Notes: generated from the letters alone by a model not told the origin. A stretch of 64,000 nt of DNA from an uncultured Prevotellaceae bacterium (GCA_900315075.1 OMXV01000009.1:96839-160838); one strand, 5' to 3'; positions 17,878-27,177 are shown, counted from the stretch's first letter. Translations and numbers: made by a program.

Positions 17878-20800
17878 ATGATGAAGTTGAGATTCAATAC
17901 ATTTCTGGCGATGTTCTTTACGCTTGCTGCGCTCATTGGTTGCAAGGATGATGCCGGCACTGGTGCTATTACCGACAAGCTTACAGATGAGTTTATGAAT
18001 AGCTTCCGGTCTCCCGGTGAGATAAGCCACCACTACAGAGGCCACAGCAGCGCGATAGACATCACTCCTGATGTGGGAATGCATGTGACGGCGCCTGAAA
18101 ATGCCTTTTCCCGTGAGACAAAGATTTCCGTTACCGGTGTGAGCGACAAGGAGTTTGAGGCCATTGACAAGGCATTCAAGCCCGCCCACGTCGAGCCCTT
18201 GCTTGCCTATCATCTTGACGCAGGCCTCGGGGATGACGAGGTGATGCCCGGTGTGTATCAGGTGGAATTCGACCTTAAGAAGCTCGACATCCCGGAGTCT
18301 CTTTGGAGCCGCTTGTCCTGTTATCGTGTTGCGGAAGACGGCAAGGTGACAGAGTTTGCATCCGTGGTGAAGGACGGAAAACTCATCTATGAGAGTTCCC
18401 AGAACTCAGTGGCTGTATTGGGCCTTCTCAAATGGTTCGGCCCCTGGTTTGCCAAAGCAGTGGGAGTGAAGGTTGGAATTTATACAGCAATAGCCGCCCC
18501 AATTTACTACGGTATTTTTTATTTTAATAGGTCCAAGCTGATGCCCAAGTTGCCCGACGAAAGTTCGTCGTGGATTCAGGTGACCGACGAATGGGGTAAG
18601 TTCACGCTGTATTACGACCAGCAGGAAAGCGAGAATCAGGATGCAGGCCCCAAGGACAAAAATGGCAACTTGAAAATGAAGCAGGTCGAGGCAAAGTACA
18701 AAGAACTTGAGGTAAAGGCAAAGCAGGAATATGAACGTCGCATTGAAGACGCCGGTAAGAACGACAATCCCAGCTGGCTTGGCAATATTGTCCAAAGCCA
18801 TTACCAGAAAGAGGAAGCCAAGAAGCGTATTTCCCAGGACGACATACTCGATGAGCTGGCCAAGAAAGACAGCGAACTTCAACTGTTGCTTCTGGACAAG
18901 TTTTTCCAGACCCCTAAAAGTGTAAACGATGTGATCGACATGCAATGTCTGAGCAATCGCTACCTGTGCGATAAACAGGAGCTGAAGAAGACCTGGTATT
19001 GTTTTGACGTGTTCCTTGCCAGCGACAATTTTATGAACGAAAAATCTACAGATACGACGCTGGCGTATGCGATGGCTTATGATGGTTTCTTCACTTTTAT
19101 ATGTCTTCGTAATTCCATGTTGGTGGGCTTTAACCGTGGCAAGTATTTCTACAATAAGGAAAGAGCGAATGAGATGCTCGTTACGATTTGTCATGAGACC
19201 TTTCATATGAAACAATATCATTATATCGCTTCGACCAATTTTACCAAGGACGACCGGTTGTGCGAGGCTACCGCCATCATACTTGAGCGTCAGTTTGCCG
19301 ATTATTTGGAGGCACAGGGGTTGTCCGACCCCAATAAGCGAGCAGATTTGGCTCTCACCAGTTGCGAGGGCCGTGAGTGGCTTTCCTGGACACTTGAAAA
19401 GCCCTTGCCCGCAAATTCTGACGATGATGATACTCCTATTTCTGTCGCTATGGGCTCCGCCGGTCGCCTCAACTGTGACATAGGCTATATGCTTGGCGAG
19501 TTTATCCAATTCTTGCTCGATACCAAGGACAGTAAGGTCACCCTTAAGAAAATATGGGAGGACTACGACTACAGTCTTGGCTTCCATGGCATGCTTATGA
19601 AGGACTTCGGTTTTAAGAGTGATTCTGAGTTTGCCCTGGCATACGAGAACTTTTGCAAAAAATACATGAAAGAAATCGTGGGGGAACAGGTGAAGGCCAA
19701 TAATATGGCCTATAAACGCGGTTTGCTCGACAATCCGGTGTCTGTAAGTCCCAGATACAGCGTTCATCGCTTCAGCAATCTTTCGATGAACGTGAAAGGT
19801 CACGGTGCGTTCAGCGATTACACAGCCGGTGCTTATGCCACGAAGGTGTTCCAGTTTGTTCCTCACAAGGACTGTGTCAAGTTGAAGTACAACACGTTTA
19901 TATACCCATCTCCTGTCATCAGCCAGGGCATGTTGAAGACCGTCGTACTTGATTCGAAATACAATTACAATGACAGTAAACCGTTTTTTGCTGAGATAAA
20001 GACCAGTCGCACCGACAGTGTGGTTCCTTCCAATGTGGTATTGTTCTACCGTCCTACCATAAGTGGTGTTGAGATGACGAATGAGTGGTGGGTAGATGTG
20101 GTGACACTTTTTGAACCGGAGGAGAAGCCTGTAGTGCGAGCAGACGACAAAGAAAATGTGTTTGTTGTCGATACTCGCGTCAGACCTGAGAATACCCTTG
20201 TTCAAAAAGGCTATGTCAGCGGCTTGGAAATCTTAGCCCGTAATGTCAAGACAGGCCGGAAATATGTGAAAAGAATAGAAAATGGAGAGTGTGGCAAATC
20301 AGAAGAAATACTATACCGCAATGTAGGCGTGTCAGAATTCGACCGGGATTATGAAGTGTCGTTTGCCACCCGCTGGTATTACCGCAACGAGGAGCAGAAG
20401 TTGTACTATTACAGCCCCTACACCGATTCGGTGACTTGCAAGAGAGAAAGAGAGCCGGTGAAGGAGGAACCCGTGAAGCCTCGGGAGGATGATGTCACCG
20501 AGTCGAAACCGATGAGGAATACTGCCATAAATGCCGATTTCAGAGTCACTTATTTCTGGAGAGACGACATAGGTGATGCTCGTGATGACAATAGTGCTCT
20601 TAAAAATGCTTATAAAGAGAATGAAGTGATAGGTCATGTCACCTTGAATAAGACCCATTTTATACTCACGGTTCCAGCTCATAATTTAAAGTGGGGAGAT
20701 TATACCTTCGAGATACCAGGAGTCACTGTCACTTCGACACCTGTAGTAAACGTATATAAGGATTTAGAAATGTATAGCGTTAATATTGACAAACTGTCGG

Positions 20801-21105
20801 TAAGTCCAAGTACGATGGAGTTCAAGGAGTATTTGAAGCGTCCTGATAGTTTCTTCAAGGAAGGTTATTTATATATCAACACTACGATGAAATGTATCTA
20901 TGAAGGCAATGGTGGAAAAGATTGGTTTACGGGAGAGGATATAAGAGGTAGTACTATAAGGTTAAAAATACCAACAAAAACTCGCCATATTCACAAAGAC
21001 AGTAACAATCGTGCAGTGATTAAAGATGACAATTGGGTGGAGAAAGAGCCTGGTCCCACAGGATATAGGCATCAAGTGGTTATCACTGGTGAAGTGATTA
21101 AATAA
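17878..21105 (+). CDS. Large lipoprotein with zincin-type HExxH...ExxA motif
   Basis: The 1075-residue protein has a lipoprotein signal (LIGC, C22). Residues about 30-180 look like a ZU5/beta-rich domain (ITPDVGMHVTAPENAF), 186-216 hold a hydrophobic stretch, and 255-345 are charged and helical. The motif H439-E440-x-x-H443 in CHETFHMKQYH, followed 20 residues later by E463-A-T-A, matches gluzincin metallopeptidases. The C-terminal half is beta-rich and resembles adhesin or Ig-like domains. I do not recognise a named family. An outer-membrane or surface peptidase is plausible. An opposite-strand frame of 599 codons over it is an artefact of codon use. Confidence 0.7.
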   Translation: MMKLRFNTFLAMFFTLAALIGCKDDAGTGAITDKLTDEFMNSFRSPGEISHHYRGHSSAIDITPDVGMHVTAPENAFSRETKISVTGVSDKEFEAIDKAFKPAHVEPLLAYHLDAGLGDDEVMPGVYQVEFDLKKLDIPESLWSRLSCYRVAEDGKVTEFASVVKDGKLIYESSQNSVAVLGLLKWFGPWFAKAVGVKVGIYTAIAAPIYYGIFYFNRSKLMPKLPDESSSWIQVTDEWGKFTLYYDQQESENQDAGPKDKNGNLKMKQVEAKYKELEVKAKQEYERRIEDAGKNDNPSWLGNIVQSHYQKEEAKKRISQDDILDELAKKDSELQLLLLDKFFQTPKSVNDVIDMQCLSNRYLCDKQELKKTWYCFDVFLASDNFMNEKSTDTTLAYAMAYDGFFTFICLRNSMLVGFNRGKYFYNKERANEMLVTICHETFHMKQYHYIASTNFTKDDRLCEATAIILERQFADYLEAQGLSDPNKRADLALTSCEGREWLSWTLEKPLPANSDDDDTPISVAMGSAGRLNCDIGYMLGEFIQFLLDTKDSKVTLKKIWEDYDYSLGFHGMLMKDFGFKSDSEFALAYENFCKKYMKEIVGEQVKANNMAYKRGLLDNPVSVSPRYSVHRFSNLSMNVKGHGAFSDYTAGAYATKVFQFVPHKDCVKLKYNTFIYPSPVISQGMLKTVVLDSKYNYNDSKPFFAEIKTSRTDSVVPSNVVLFYRPTISGVEMTNEWWVDVVTLFEPEEKPVVRADDKENVFVVDTRVRPENTLVQKGYVSGLEILARNVKTGRKYVKRIENGECGKSEEILYRNVGVSEFDRDYEVSFATRWYYRNEEQKLYYYSPYTDSVTCKREREPVKEEPVKPREDDVTESKPMRNTAINADFRVTYFWRDDIGDARDDNSALKNAYKENEVIGHVTLNKTHFILTVPAHNLKWGDYTFEIPGVTVTSTPVVNVYKDLEMYSVNIDKLSVSPSTMEFKEYLKRPDSFFKEGYLYINTTMKCIYEGNGGKDWFTGEDIRGSTIRLKIPTKTRHIHKDSNNRAVIKDDNWVEKEPGPTGYRHQVVITGEVIK

Positions 21106-21227
21106 GTAGGTGATCAAAATTAGATGATAGTATTTTATGATATATTTGGATGCAGATTTTTGCATAAACATAAAAGCCTATACGACACCTACAAGAATGA
21201 TAGTTACAGATATTTTTGATTACCTAC
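21106..21227. repeat. Palindromic element, copy 1, with 73-bp insertion
   Basis: The ends GTAGGTGATCAAAATTA and TATTTTTGATTACCTAC are inverted repeats. The interior differs from copy 2 (23214-23262) by an extra 73 bp bounded by direct copies of ATGATAGT (21124-21131 and 21197-21204). It begins right after the stop of the large lipoprotein gene. Confidence 0.6.
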
Positions 21228-21272
21228 TAAGTAAAATGTATAAACTCAAAAAAACATACAAAACTCATAATA

Positions 21273-22343
21273 ATGAAAAATCTGAAATTACTATTATGCA
21301 TCGTGCTTTCTACAATAGCATTGATAGCATGCAACAATGACGACGACGATTCCGGCAGTGGGCCTGGCAAATCAAAACCGTATGTGATAGGGTTGGATTT
21401 AGGAGGCACCAACTCTGTTTTTGGTATTGTGGATGCATATGGAAACATCTTGGAGACCACAACAATTAAAACGGGCAATTACGAGAATGTCGAAGACTAT
21501 GTGGATGCATGTGTTATGGCTCTTCTACCTATGATAGACAAGGTAGGTGGTTTGGCAAAAATCGAGGCTATGGGCATCGGTGCCCCTGCTGCCAATTATT
21601 ATACAGGCACTATCGAGTATGCCGCCAACTTACGCTGGGCAAAGGACCGCTCTGTGCCTCTGGCAAAGATGTTCAGCGAAAAACTGAATGGTCTCCCCGT
21701 GGCATTGACAAATGATGCCAATGCCGCTGCCTTAGGCGAGATGCTCTATGGCGTGGCGCGTGGCATGAAGGACTTCATCGTCATTACTTTAGGCACAGGA
21801 ATTGGCTCTGGCATCGTGGTGAATGGGCAAATGCTCTATGGTCACGACGGTTTGGCGGGAGAACTGGGACATGTCATCATCGTACGTGGTGAGGAGGGGC
21901 GTCCCTGTGGCTGTGGACGCACAGGGTGCCTCGAATGTTACTGCTCGGCCACAGGAGTGGCTTGGACTGCTCGGGAATGGCTGGCAACCACAGACCGCCC
22001 GAGTCTGTTGCGCGAACTGAATCCAGAGGAAATCACCTCTAAAGATGTCTTTATCGCTGCCGAAAAAGGTGATGAACTGGCTATAGAAATCTATGAATAC
22101 ACAGGTAGTCTGCTTGGTGAGGCTTGTGCTGACTTCGCAGCCTTCAGCAGCCCCGAGGCATTCATCTTCTTTGGTGGACTGACTAAAGCAGGTGAACTGC
22201 TCATGAAACCTGTTAGGGAGTCATACAACGAACATGCACTAACGATGTACCAAAACAAGCCTCAATTCCTTATCAGCGGTCTCGACGATGCCAATGCCGC
22301 TGTGTTGGGAGCCTCGGCCATCGGATGGGAAATCGACAAATAA
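21273..22343 (+). CDS. ROK-family sugar kinase with lipoprotein leader
   Basis: Residues 36-356 are a full ROK glucokinase-type kinase: LDLGGTN (ATP loop, 41-47), TNDANAA with catalytic D148, TLGTGIGSG, GELGH and the zinc motif CGCGRTGCLE. The first 35 residues are unlike any cytosolic kinase: a hydrophobic signal ending in the lipobox LIAC (C20), then NNDDDDSGSGPGKSK, the acidic and glycine-rich linker usual after Bacteroidetes lipoprotein lipoboxes. Typical Bacteroides homologues begin at KPYVVG. An internal GTG near 21384 could give a short cytosolic form. Either a genuine exported kinase or a leader acquired by recombination; neighbouring genes also encode lipoproteins or secreted proteins. 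Confidence 0.8.
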   Translation: MKNLKLLLCIVLSTIALIACNNDDDDSGSGPGKSKPYVIGLDLGGTNSVFGIVDAYGNILETTTIKTGNYENVEDYVDACVMALLPMIDKVGGLAKIEAMGIGAPAANYYTGTIEYAANLRWAKDRSVPLAKMFSEKLNGLPVALTNDANAAALGEMLYGVARGMKDFIVITLGTGIGSGIVVNGQMLYGHDGLAGELGHVIIVRGEEGRPCGCGRTGCLECYCSATGVAWTAREWLATTDRPSLLRELNPEEITSKDVFIAAEKGDELAIEIYEYTGSLLGEACADFAAFSSPEAFIFFGGLTKAGELLMKPVRESYNEHALTMYQNKPQFLISGLDDANAAVLGASAIGWEIDK

Positions 22344-22369
22344 CACTCCCAAACTTAAAAACTCAAACA

Positions 22370-22611
22370 ATGAAAAGAATATTCATATTGCAGTTTTTCA
22401 TGTTTACCTTTCATATGGCATTCTGCCAAACAGGTGAAAAGGTGGCGATCCTGCCATGTATCAGTGGTTGGGTATGAACCTCCAATATCCTCCCAAAGCC
22501 CAGGAGAATGGTATCCAGGGAACAGTGGTTGTATCCTTTGCTGTGGGTTCCAATAATTTATACCCTGCCTGTGAAATTCCAATTAACAGAACCCCAAAAA
22601 GAAAAATCTAA
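22370..22611 (+). pseudogene. Remnant of a secreted TonB C-terminal domain protein
   Basis: ATG 22370 begins a signal peptide (MKRIFILQFFMFTFHMAFCQ) but the frame stops after 35 codons. In another frame the sequence continues as PAMYQWLGMNLQYPPKAQ then NGIQGTVVVSFAVGSNN, the start of a TonB C-terminal domain, and ends at TAA 22609-22611 before the domain is complete. A deletion or frameshift between the two halves and a truncated end mark it as a broken gene. Its leader and signal peptide resemble those of the next gene. Confidence 0.7.
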
Positions 22612-22655
22612 TGAACAGTAGTGATGTGACATTTCATATCTGTCTCATAAATACA

Positions 22656-22702
22656 TAAACTCACAAACTTATAAACTCACAAACTTATAAACTTAAAAAA
22701 TT
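22656..22702 (+). repeat. Tandem-repeat leader, 8-bp unit
   Basis: AAACTCAC and AAACTTAT alternate twice, followed by AAACTTAA and AAAATT directly before ATG 22703. No G is present. Confidence 0.8.
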
Positions 22703-23173
22703 ATGAAAAAACTATTTGCATTGCTGGTATTGGTATTCACCTGCCAGATGGCTTTTTGCCAGACTTACACAGACGTAATCAACAATTTCAAGGACAAGCA
22801 GGGCGCTGAGTTTACAGAAATCCCTAAAATGCTGTTGAGCATGGCCCTTTCCGAGGCAGACTCTCAGACTAAGGCTGTCATGAAAAATATTGAGAGCATG
22901 AAAGTGCTTGAACTCACAGAGTGTAGTGAGGCAATCAAGAAAGATTTCCTCGCTCAAGCAGCCAAGATGGAGTCAAAGTACAACAAACTGATAGAGAGCG
23001 ATGAAGATGATGAAACAAATATCATCTTTATTGATGGCGATGAAGACAATGCCAAGGCTATTATTGTTGTTTCTGCCGACGAAAAGGAGTGTCAGATGTT
23101 GGTGATGGAAGGTAAAATATCACTCGAATCTCTTGAAAAAATCATGGATTTCATGGGTGGTGACGAAGATTAA
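22703..23173 (+). CDS. Secreted DUF4252-type protein
   Basis: The 156-residue protein has a signal peptide cleaved near FCQ (residue 20) and a mature domain (about 22-150) with the pattern of DUF4252 proteins found throughout Bacteroidetes; function unknown. The middle is acidic (ESDEDDETN, DGDEDN) and the C-terminus ends in GGDED. The signal peptide is similar to that of the remnant at 22370, which suggests local duplication of 5' ends. Length is usual for the family. Confidence 0.7.
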   Translation: MKKLFALLVLVFTCQMAFCQTYTDVINNFKDKQGAEFTEIPKMLLSMALSEADSQTKAVMKNIESMKVLELTECSEAIKKDFLAQAAKMESKYNKLIESDEDDETNIIFIDGDEDNAKAIIVVSADEKECQMLVMEGKISLESLEKIMDFMGGDED

Positions 23174-23213
23174 TCCATCTAACATCATATCAAAACAGTG
23201 TATGTCTTGATAC

Positions 23214-23262
23214 GTAGGTAGTCAAAATTAGATGATAGTTGCAGATAATTTTGATTACCTAC
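23214..23262. repeat. Palindromic element, copy 2
   Basis: GTAGGTAGTCAAAATTA and TAATTTTGATTACCTAC form a 17-bp inverted repeat with one mismatch around a 15-base loop. No T-run follows the stem. The sequence, including the loop start GATGATAGTT, is shared with the ends of the longer copy at 21106. Confidence 0.7.
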
Positions 23263-23279
23263 ATATTTTATTGTTGATA

Positions 23280-23323
23280 AAATCTCCATTTTCTTGACTA
23301 AAATCATGAAATGGAGATTTTTT
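23280..23323 (+). terminator. Intrinsic terminator before the nuo operon
   Basis: AAATCTCCATTT (23280-23291) pairs perfectly with AAATGGAGATTT (23309-23320) and is followed by Ts. It ends transcription from the DUF4252 gene. Confidence 0.8.
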
Positions 23324-23357
23324 CTTGTTTTTAGACAAGACTTCGCATTTTATTTGC

Positions 23358-23365
23358 TATCTTTG
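23358..23365 (+). promoter_or_regulatory. Promoter -7 element of the nuo operon
   Basis: TATCTTTG matches TAnnTTTG, 56 bp upstream of nuoA and just downstream of a terminator. All ten nuo genes follow on the same strand with short gaps. Confidence 0.55.
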
Positions 23366-23421
23366 CACTCGCTTTAAAGTCTATGCTTCATAGAGGCATT
23401 TAATCAAAATAACACACATAT

Positions 23422-23772
23422 ATGTATTCTACTTTGTTTGTAACCGTTATTGTAACGGCTGTTGTCTTGGTATTGGCAGCTTATGTCATAGCCAAGTTGA
23501 TAGGACCAAGGTCATACAACAAGATTAAAGGAGAACCATACGAATGTGGTATTCCCACACACGGTAGTTCATGGCTACCCGTGTCGATAGGCTATTACCT
23601 GTTCGCTATCCTTTTCTTGATGTTTGACATTGAGACGGTTTTTCTTTACCCATGGGCAATGGTGGTGCATGAGTTTGGTGTGAAGGCAATTGCCAGCATC
23701 GGATTCTTCCTGCTCGTGCTCGTATTTGGCCTGGCTTACGCCTGGCGGAAAGGAGCGCTCGAATGGAAATAA
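23422..23772 (+). CDS. nuoA: Complex I subunit A
   Basis: The 116-residue membrane protein has three helices and the family motif KGEPYECGIPTHGSSW in the loop after helix 1, plus FDIETVFLYPWA. It belongs to the membrane arm of the proton-pumping complex I. It is the first gene of the operon and overlaps nuoB by 10 bases. Confidence 0.96.
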   Translation: MYSTLFVTVIVTAVVLVLAAYVIAKLIGPRSYNKIKGEPYECGIPTHGSSWLPVSIGYYLFAILFLMFDIETVFLYPWAMVVHEFGVKAIASIGFFLLVLVFGLAYAWRKGALEWK

Positions 23773-24458
23773 GAAAGCCGAAAATCAAGAGTATTCCCTA
23801 CGAGGAGTTCAACGACAATGAGGGTTTGGAGAAACTCATCGATGAACTCAACGAGGGTGGGGTAAAGGTCATCACAGGCAATCTCGACCGGTTGATTAAC
23901 TGGGGACGTGCCAATTCATTGTGGTCACTGACTTTTGCCACTTCATGCTGTGGTATCGAGTTTATGTCTGTGGGATGTGCCCGATACGACTTTGCACGCT
24001 TCGGTTTCGAAGTGACGCGCAACTCTCCCCGTCAGGCCGACCTTATCATGTGCGCAGGTACTATCACCCACAAGATGGCCCCTGTCTTCAAACGCTTATA
24101 TGATGAGATGGCTGAGCCTAAGTATGTCATTGCCGTCGGTGGATGTGCCATTTCTGGCGGTCCGTTCAAGTCGAGTTACCATGTCGTGAAGGGTATCGAG
24201 GAAATCGTTCCTGTCGATGTCTATATCCCTGGCTGCCCTCCGCGTCCCGAGGCCATCATGTATGGTATGATGCAGCTGCAACGCAAGGTGAAAGTCGAGA
24301 AATTCTTCGGCGGAGCCAATCACAAACAGACTGCCGAGGAGCGTGAGCTTGGACTATCGAATAACGCCATCGCCTCAGGCTGGCGCAGTCCGATGGTTGT
24401 CACTGACGTGCCGGCCGATTTCGTCGAACAACTTAAAAATGAGGAGGACGCCAAATGA
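23763..24458 (+). CDS. nuoB: Complex I subunit B
   Basis: The 231-residue protein carries the N2 4Fe-4S cluster; ligands C62, C63, C128 and C158 are present in SCCGIEFM, VGGCAISGGPF and IPGCPPRPEA. It is longer than many NuoB proteins because of a C-terminal extension of about 55 residues after the last ligand region. Overlaps nuoA by 10 and nuoCD by 4 bases. Confidence 0.97.
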   Translation: MEIRKPKIKSIPYEEFNDNEGLEKLIDELNEGGVKVITGNLDRLINWGRANSLWSLTFATSCCGIEFMSVGCARYDFARFGFEVTRNSPRQADLIMCAGTITHKMAPVFKRLYDEMAEPKYVIAVGGCAISGGPFKSSYHVVKGIEEIVPVDVYIPGCPPRPEAIMYGMMQLQRKVKVEKFFGGANHKQTAEERELGLSNNAIASGWRSPMVVTDVPADFVEQLKNEEDAK

Positions 24459-26017
24459 AAATCGACAGTCAGGTAATCAGCTTCGACAGCTTTGCTGGAG
24501 AAATGCGCCAATTGCGCGAGAAACGTCATTTCGACTATCTGGTCACCATCATTGGTGAGGATTTTGGCGATGAGGGGTTAGGATGTATCTATATCCTCGA
24601 GAACACAGAGACACACGAACGCATCAGTGTCAAGACAATGGCTCGCCAGATTGGCGACGACTATGTCATTCCTTCCGTAATCCACGAGTGGCACGCTGCC
24701 GATCTGCTCGAAAGAGAGGTTTATGACTTCTATGGTATCAAGTTCTTAGGGCATCCCAATATGGAGCGACTCTTCCTCCGTACTGATTTCAAGGGCTATC
24801 CTTTCCGTAAGAATTGGGAATTCAACGACAAATATACTCTGGATGATGACCCTGAGAGCGACTTCACCAATGAATATTCACTCGATGCTGACGGAAATTT
24901 GCAGTGCAAACGCAACCGTCTGCTCAATGAAAACGACTATGTCGTGAATATCGGTCCGCAGCACCCCTCCACACACGGTGTGCTACGTCTGCAGACAGTG
25001 CTCGACGGTGAGACAGTGAAGCGCATCTATCCTCATGTGGGATATATCCATCGTGGTATCGAGAAGATGTGGGAGAGCATGACTTACCCCCAGACACTCG
25101 CCCTCACCGATCGTCTCAATTATCTCTCGGCCATGATGCATCGACATGCACTCGTGGGTGTCATCGAGGAAGGTATGGGTATCGAGCTTACCGACCGCAT
25201 CAAGTATATACGCACCATCATGGATGAGCTTCAGCGTCTCGACAATCACTTGCTCTATTGCGGATGTTGTGCGCAGGACCTCGGTGCACTTACTGCATTC
25301 CTCTATTGTATGCGCGACCGTGAGCATGTGCTCAACGCCATGGAGGAGACCACTGGTGGCAGGCTCATACAGAACTATTATAGAATAGGTGGACTTCAGG
25401 ACGACATCGACCCCAATTTCGTGAAGAACGTCAAGGACCTCACGAAATACCTGCGGCCAATTATTCAGGAGTATATGGATGTGTTTGGTGATAACGTCAT
25501 CACACACAACCGCTTTGAGCATATTGGTGTCATGAATCGTGAAGACTGCATCAACTATGCAGTTACTGGTCCTGCAGGACGTGCCGCAGGATGGGCTAAC
25601 GATGTGCGTAAAAACCATCCATACGACATGTACGACAAGGTGGAATGGAAGCAAATTACCCTTTCGGGATGCGACTCCATGGACCGTTACCTCGTACATA
25701 TACAGGAACTCTATCAAAGTCTCGACATCATCGACCAGTTGATAGACAATATCCCGGAGGGTGACTTCTATGTGAAGCAGAAACCCATTATCCGTGTGCC
25801 AGAAGGACAGTGGTACTTCTTTGTCGAAGGTGCCAGTGGCGAGTTTGGTGTCTATCTCGACTCAAGAGGCGACAAGTCGCCTTACAGGATGAAGATGCGC
25901 CCCATGGGACTTACATTGGTGGGAGCCTTAGACCCCATGCTGCGTGGACAGAAGATTGCCGACCTCGTCACAACGGGTGCTGCCATCGACTTCGTAATCC
26001 CTGATATTGACAGATAA
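24455..26017 (+). CDS. nuoCD: Complex I fused subunits C and D
   Basis: The 520-residue protein joins a NuoC domain (about 1-120, HEWHAADLLEREVYDFYGI) to a NuoD domain (about 155-520, NIGPQHPSTHGVLRL, which lines the quinone pocket, and the C-terminal GALDPMLRGQKIADLV). Both domains look complete, and the linker is about 30 residues. The fusion is known in E. coli and in Bacteroidetes. Overlaps nuoB by four bases. Confidence 0.96.
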   Translation: MKIDSQVISFDSFAGEMRQLREKRHFDYLVTIIGEDFGDEGLGCIYILENTETHERISVKTMARQIGDDYVIPSVIHEWHAADLLEREVYDFYGIKFLGHPNMERLFLRTDFKGYPFRKNWEFNDKYTLDDDPESDFTNEYSLDADGNLQCKRNRLLNENDYVVNIGPQHPSTHGVLRLQTVLDGETVKRIYPHVGYIHRGIEKMWESMTYPQTLALTDRLNYLSAMMHRHALVGVIEEGMGIELTDRIKYIRTIMDELQRLDNHLLYCGCCAQDLGALTAFLYCMRDREHVLNAMEETTGGRLIQNYYRIGGLQDDIDPNFVKNVKDLTKYLRPIIQEYMDVFGDNVITHNRFEHIGVMNREDCINYAVTGPAGRAAGWANDVRKNHPYDMYDKVEWKQITLSGCDSMDRYLVHIQELYQSLDIIDQLIDNIPEGDFYVKQKPIIRVPEGQWYFFVEGASGEFGVYLDSRGDKSPYRMKMRPMGLTLVGALDPMLRGQKIADLVTTGAAIDFVIPDIDR

Positions 26018-26045
26018 TTAAGAATAAAGACTAAAGCAATACTTT

Positions 26046-27131
26046 ATGTTCGATTTTTCTATAGTAACACAATGGTTCGACCAATTTCTCCGCACTACTT
26101 TGGGTATGGGAGACTTTTGGGCGATTCTCATAGAGTGTGTCATTGTGGGAGCGCTCATCCTTACTGGATATGCGCTCATTGCCATTGCGCTCATCTTCAT
26201 GGAGCGTAAAGTGTGCGCCTACTTCCAGTGTCGCTTAGGCCCCATGCGTGTGGGACCTTGGGGACTGCTGCAGGTGTTCGCCGACGTGGTTAAGATGCTA
26301 ATCAAGGAGATTTTCTTTGTCGATAAGGCTGATAAATTCCTCTATATCGTGGCACCATTCCTCGTCATTATTGGTTCGGTAGGAGCGTTCGGCTTCCTGC
26401 CATGGAACAAGGGCGCTGTAGTGGTTGACTTCAATGTGGGCATTTTCTTGCTGACAGCCGTATCTTCTATTGGCGTGGTGGGCGTCTTCCTTGCAGGATG
26501 GGGTTCCAACAATAAGTACTCCGTGGTATCGGCTATGCGTGGCGCTGTGCAGATGATTTCCTACGAGATTTCTCTCTGCTTGTGCCTTATCACTGCAGTT
26601 ATCCTCACAGGTACGATGCAAATTTCCGGCATTGTGGAGTCACAGACAGGTCCATGGAACTGGCTCATCTTCAAGGGACACATCCCTGCCATCATCGCTT
26701 TCCTCATCTTTCTCATCGCAGGTAATGCCGAGGCCAACCGTGGCCCGTTCGATATGGCTGAAGCAGAGAGTGAGCTGACAGCTGGTCACCACACAGAATA
26801 TTCAGGTATGGGATTCGGATTCTTCTATTTGGCAGAATTCCTCAACCTCTTTATCATCGCTGGTGTGGCCACCACAGTATTCCTGGGTGGCTGGGCTCCT
26901 GTTAATATAGGTATTGAGGCATTTGATAATGTGATGAACTATATCCCTGGATTCATTTGGTTCTTTGGCAAGGCTTTCTTTGTCGTTTGGCTCCTAATGT
27001 GGATTAAGTGGACTTTCCCCCGCCTCCGTATCGACCAGATTCTGAAACTGGAGTGGAAGTACCTCATGCCGGTCGCTCTGCTCAATATTGTCTTGATGAC
27101 AGTCATTGTGGCTTTCAAACTTCATTTCTGA
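26046..27131 (+). CDS. nuoH: Complex I subunit H
   Basis: The 361-residue membrane protein has eight to nine helices and the conserved loops MERKVCAYFQCRLGPMRVG and GNAEANRGPFDMAEAESEL, which form part of the quinone channel. It begins 28 bp after nuoCD. Length fits the family. Confidence 0.96.
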   Translation: MFDFSIVTQWFDQFLRTTLGMGDFWAILIECVIVGALILTGYALIAIALIFMERKVCAYFQCRLGPMRVGPWGLLQVFADVVKMLIKEIFFVDKADKFLYIVAPFLVIIGSVGAFGFLPWNKGAVVVDFNVGIFLLTAVSSIGVVGVFLAGWGSNNKYSVVSAMRGAVQMISYEISLCLCLITAVILTGTMQISGIVESQTGPWNWLIFKGHIPAIIAFLIFLIAGNAEANRGPFDMAEAESELTAGHHTEYSGMGFGFFYLAEFLNLFIIAGVATTVFLGGWAPVNIGIEAFDNVMNYIPGFIWFFGKAFFVVWLLMWIKWTFPRLRIDQILKLEWKYLMPVALLNIVLMTVIVAFKLHF

Positions 27132-27177
27132 TATTGCAAGAATTTACAATTCTTAAAGATAAAAAGAAAACAAAATA

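Noticed and set aside
18406-20205. 599-codon open frame on the minus strand
   Set aside because: It lies fully opposite the large zincin lipoprotein, has no signal, domain or plausible composition, and the plus-strand frame has clear coding features.
24983-25717. 244-codon minus-strand frame
   Set aside because: Opposite nuoCD, no coding features.
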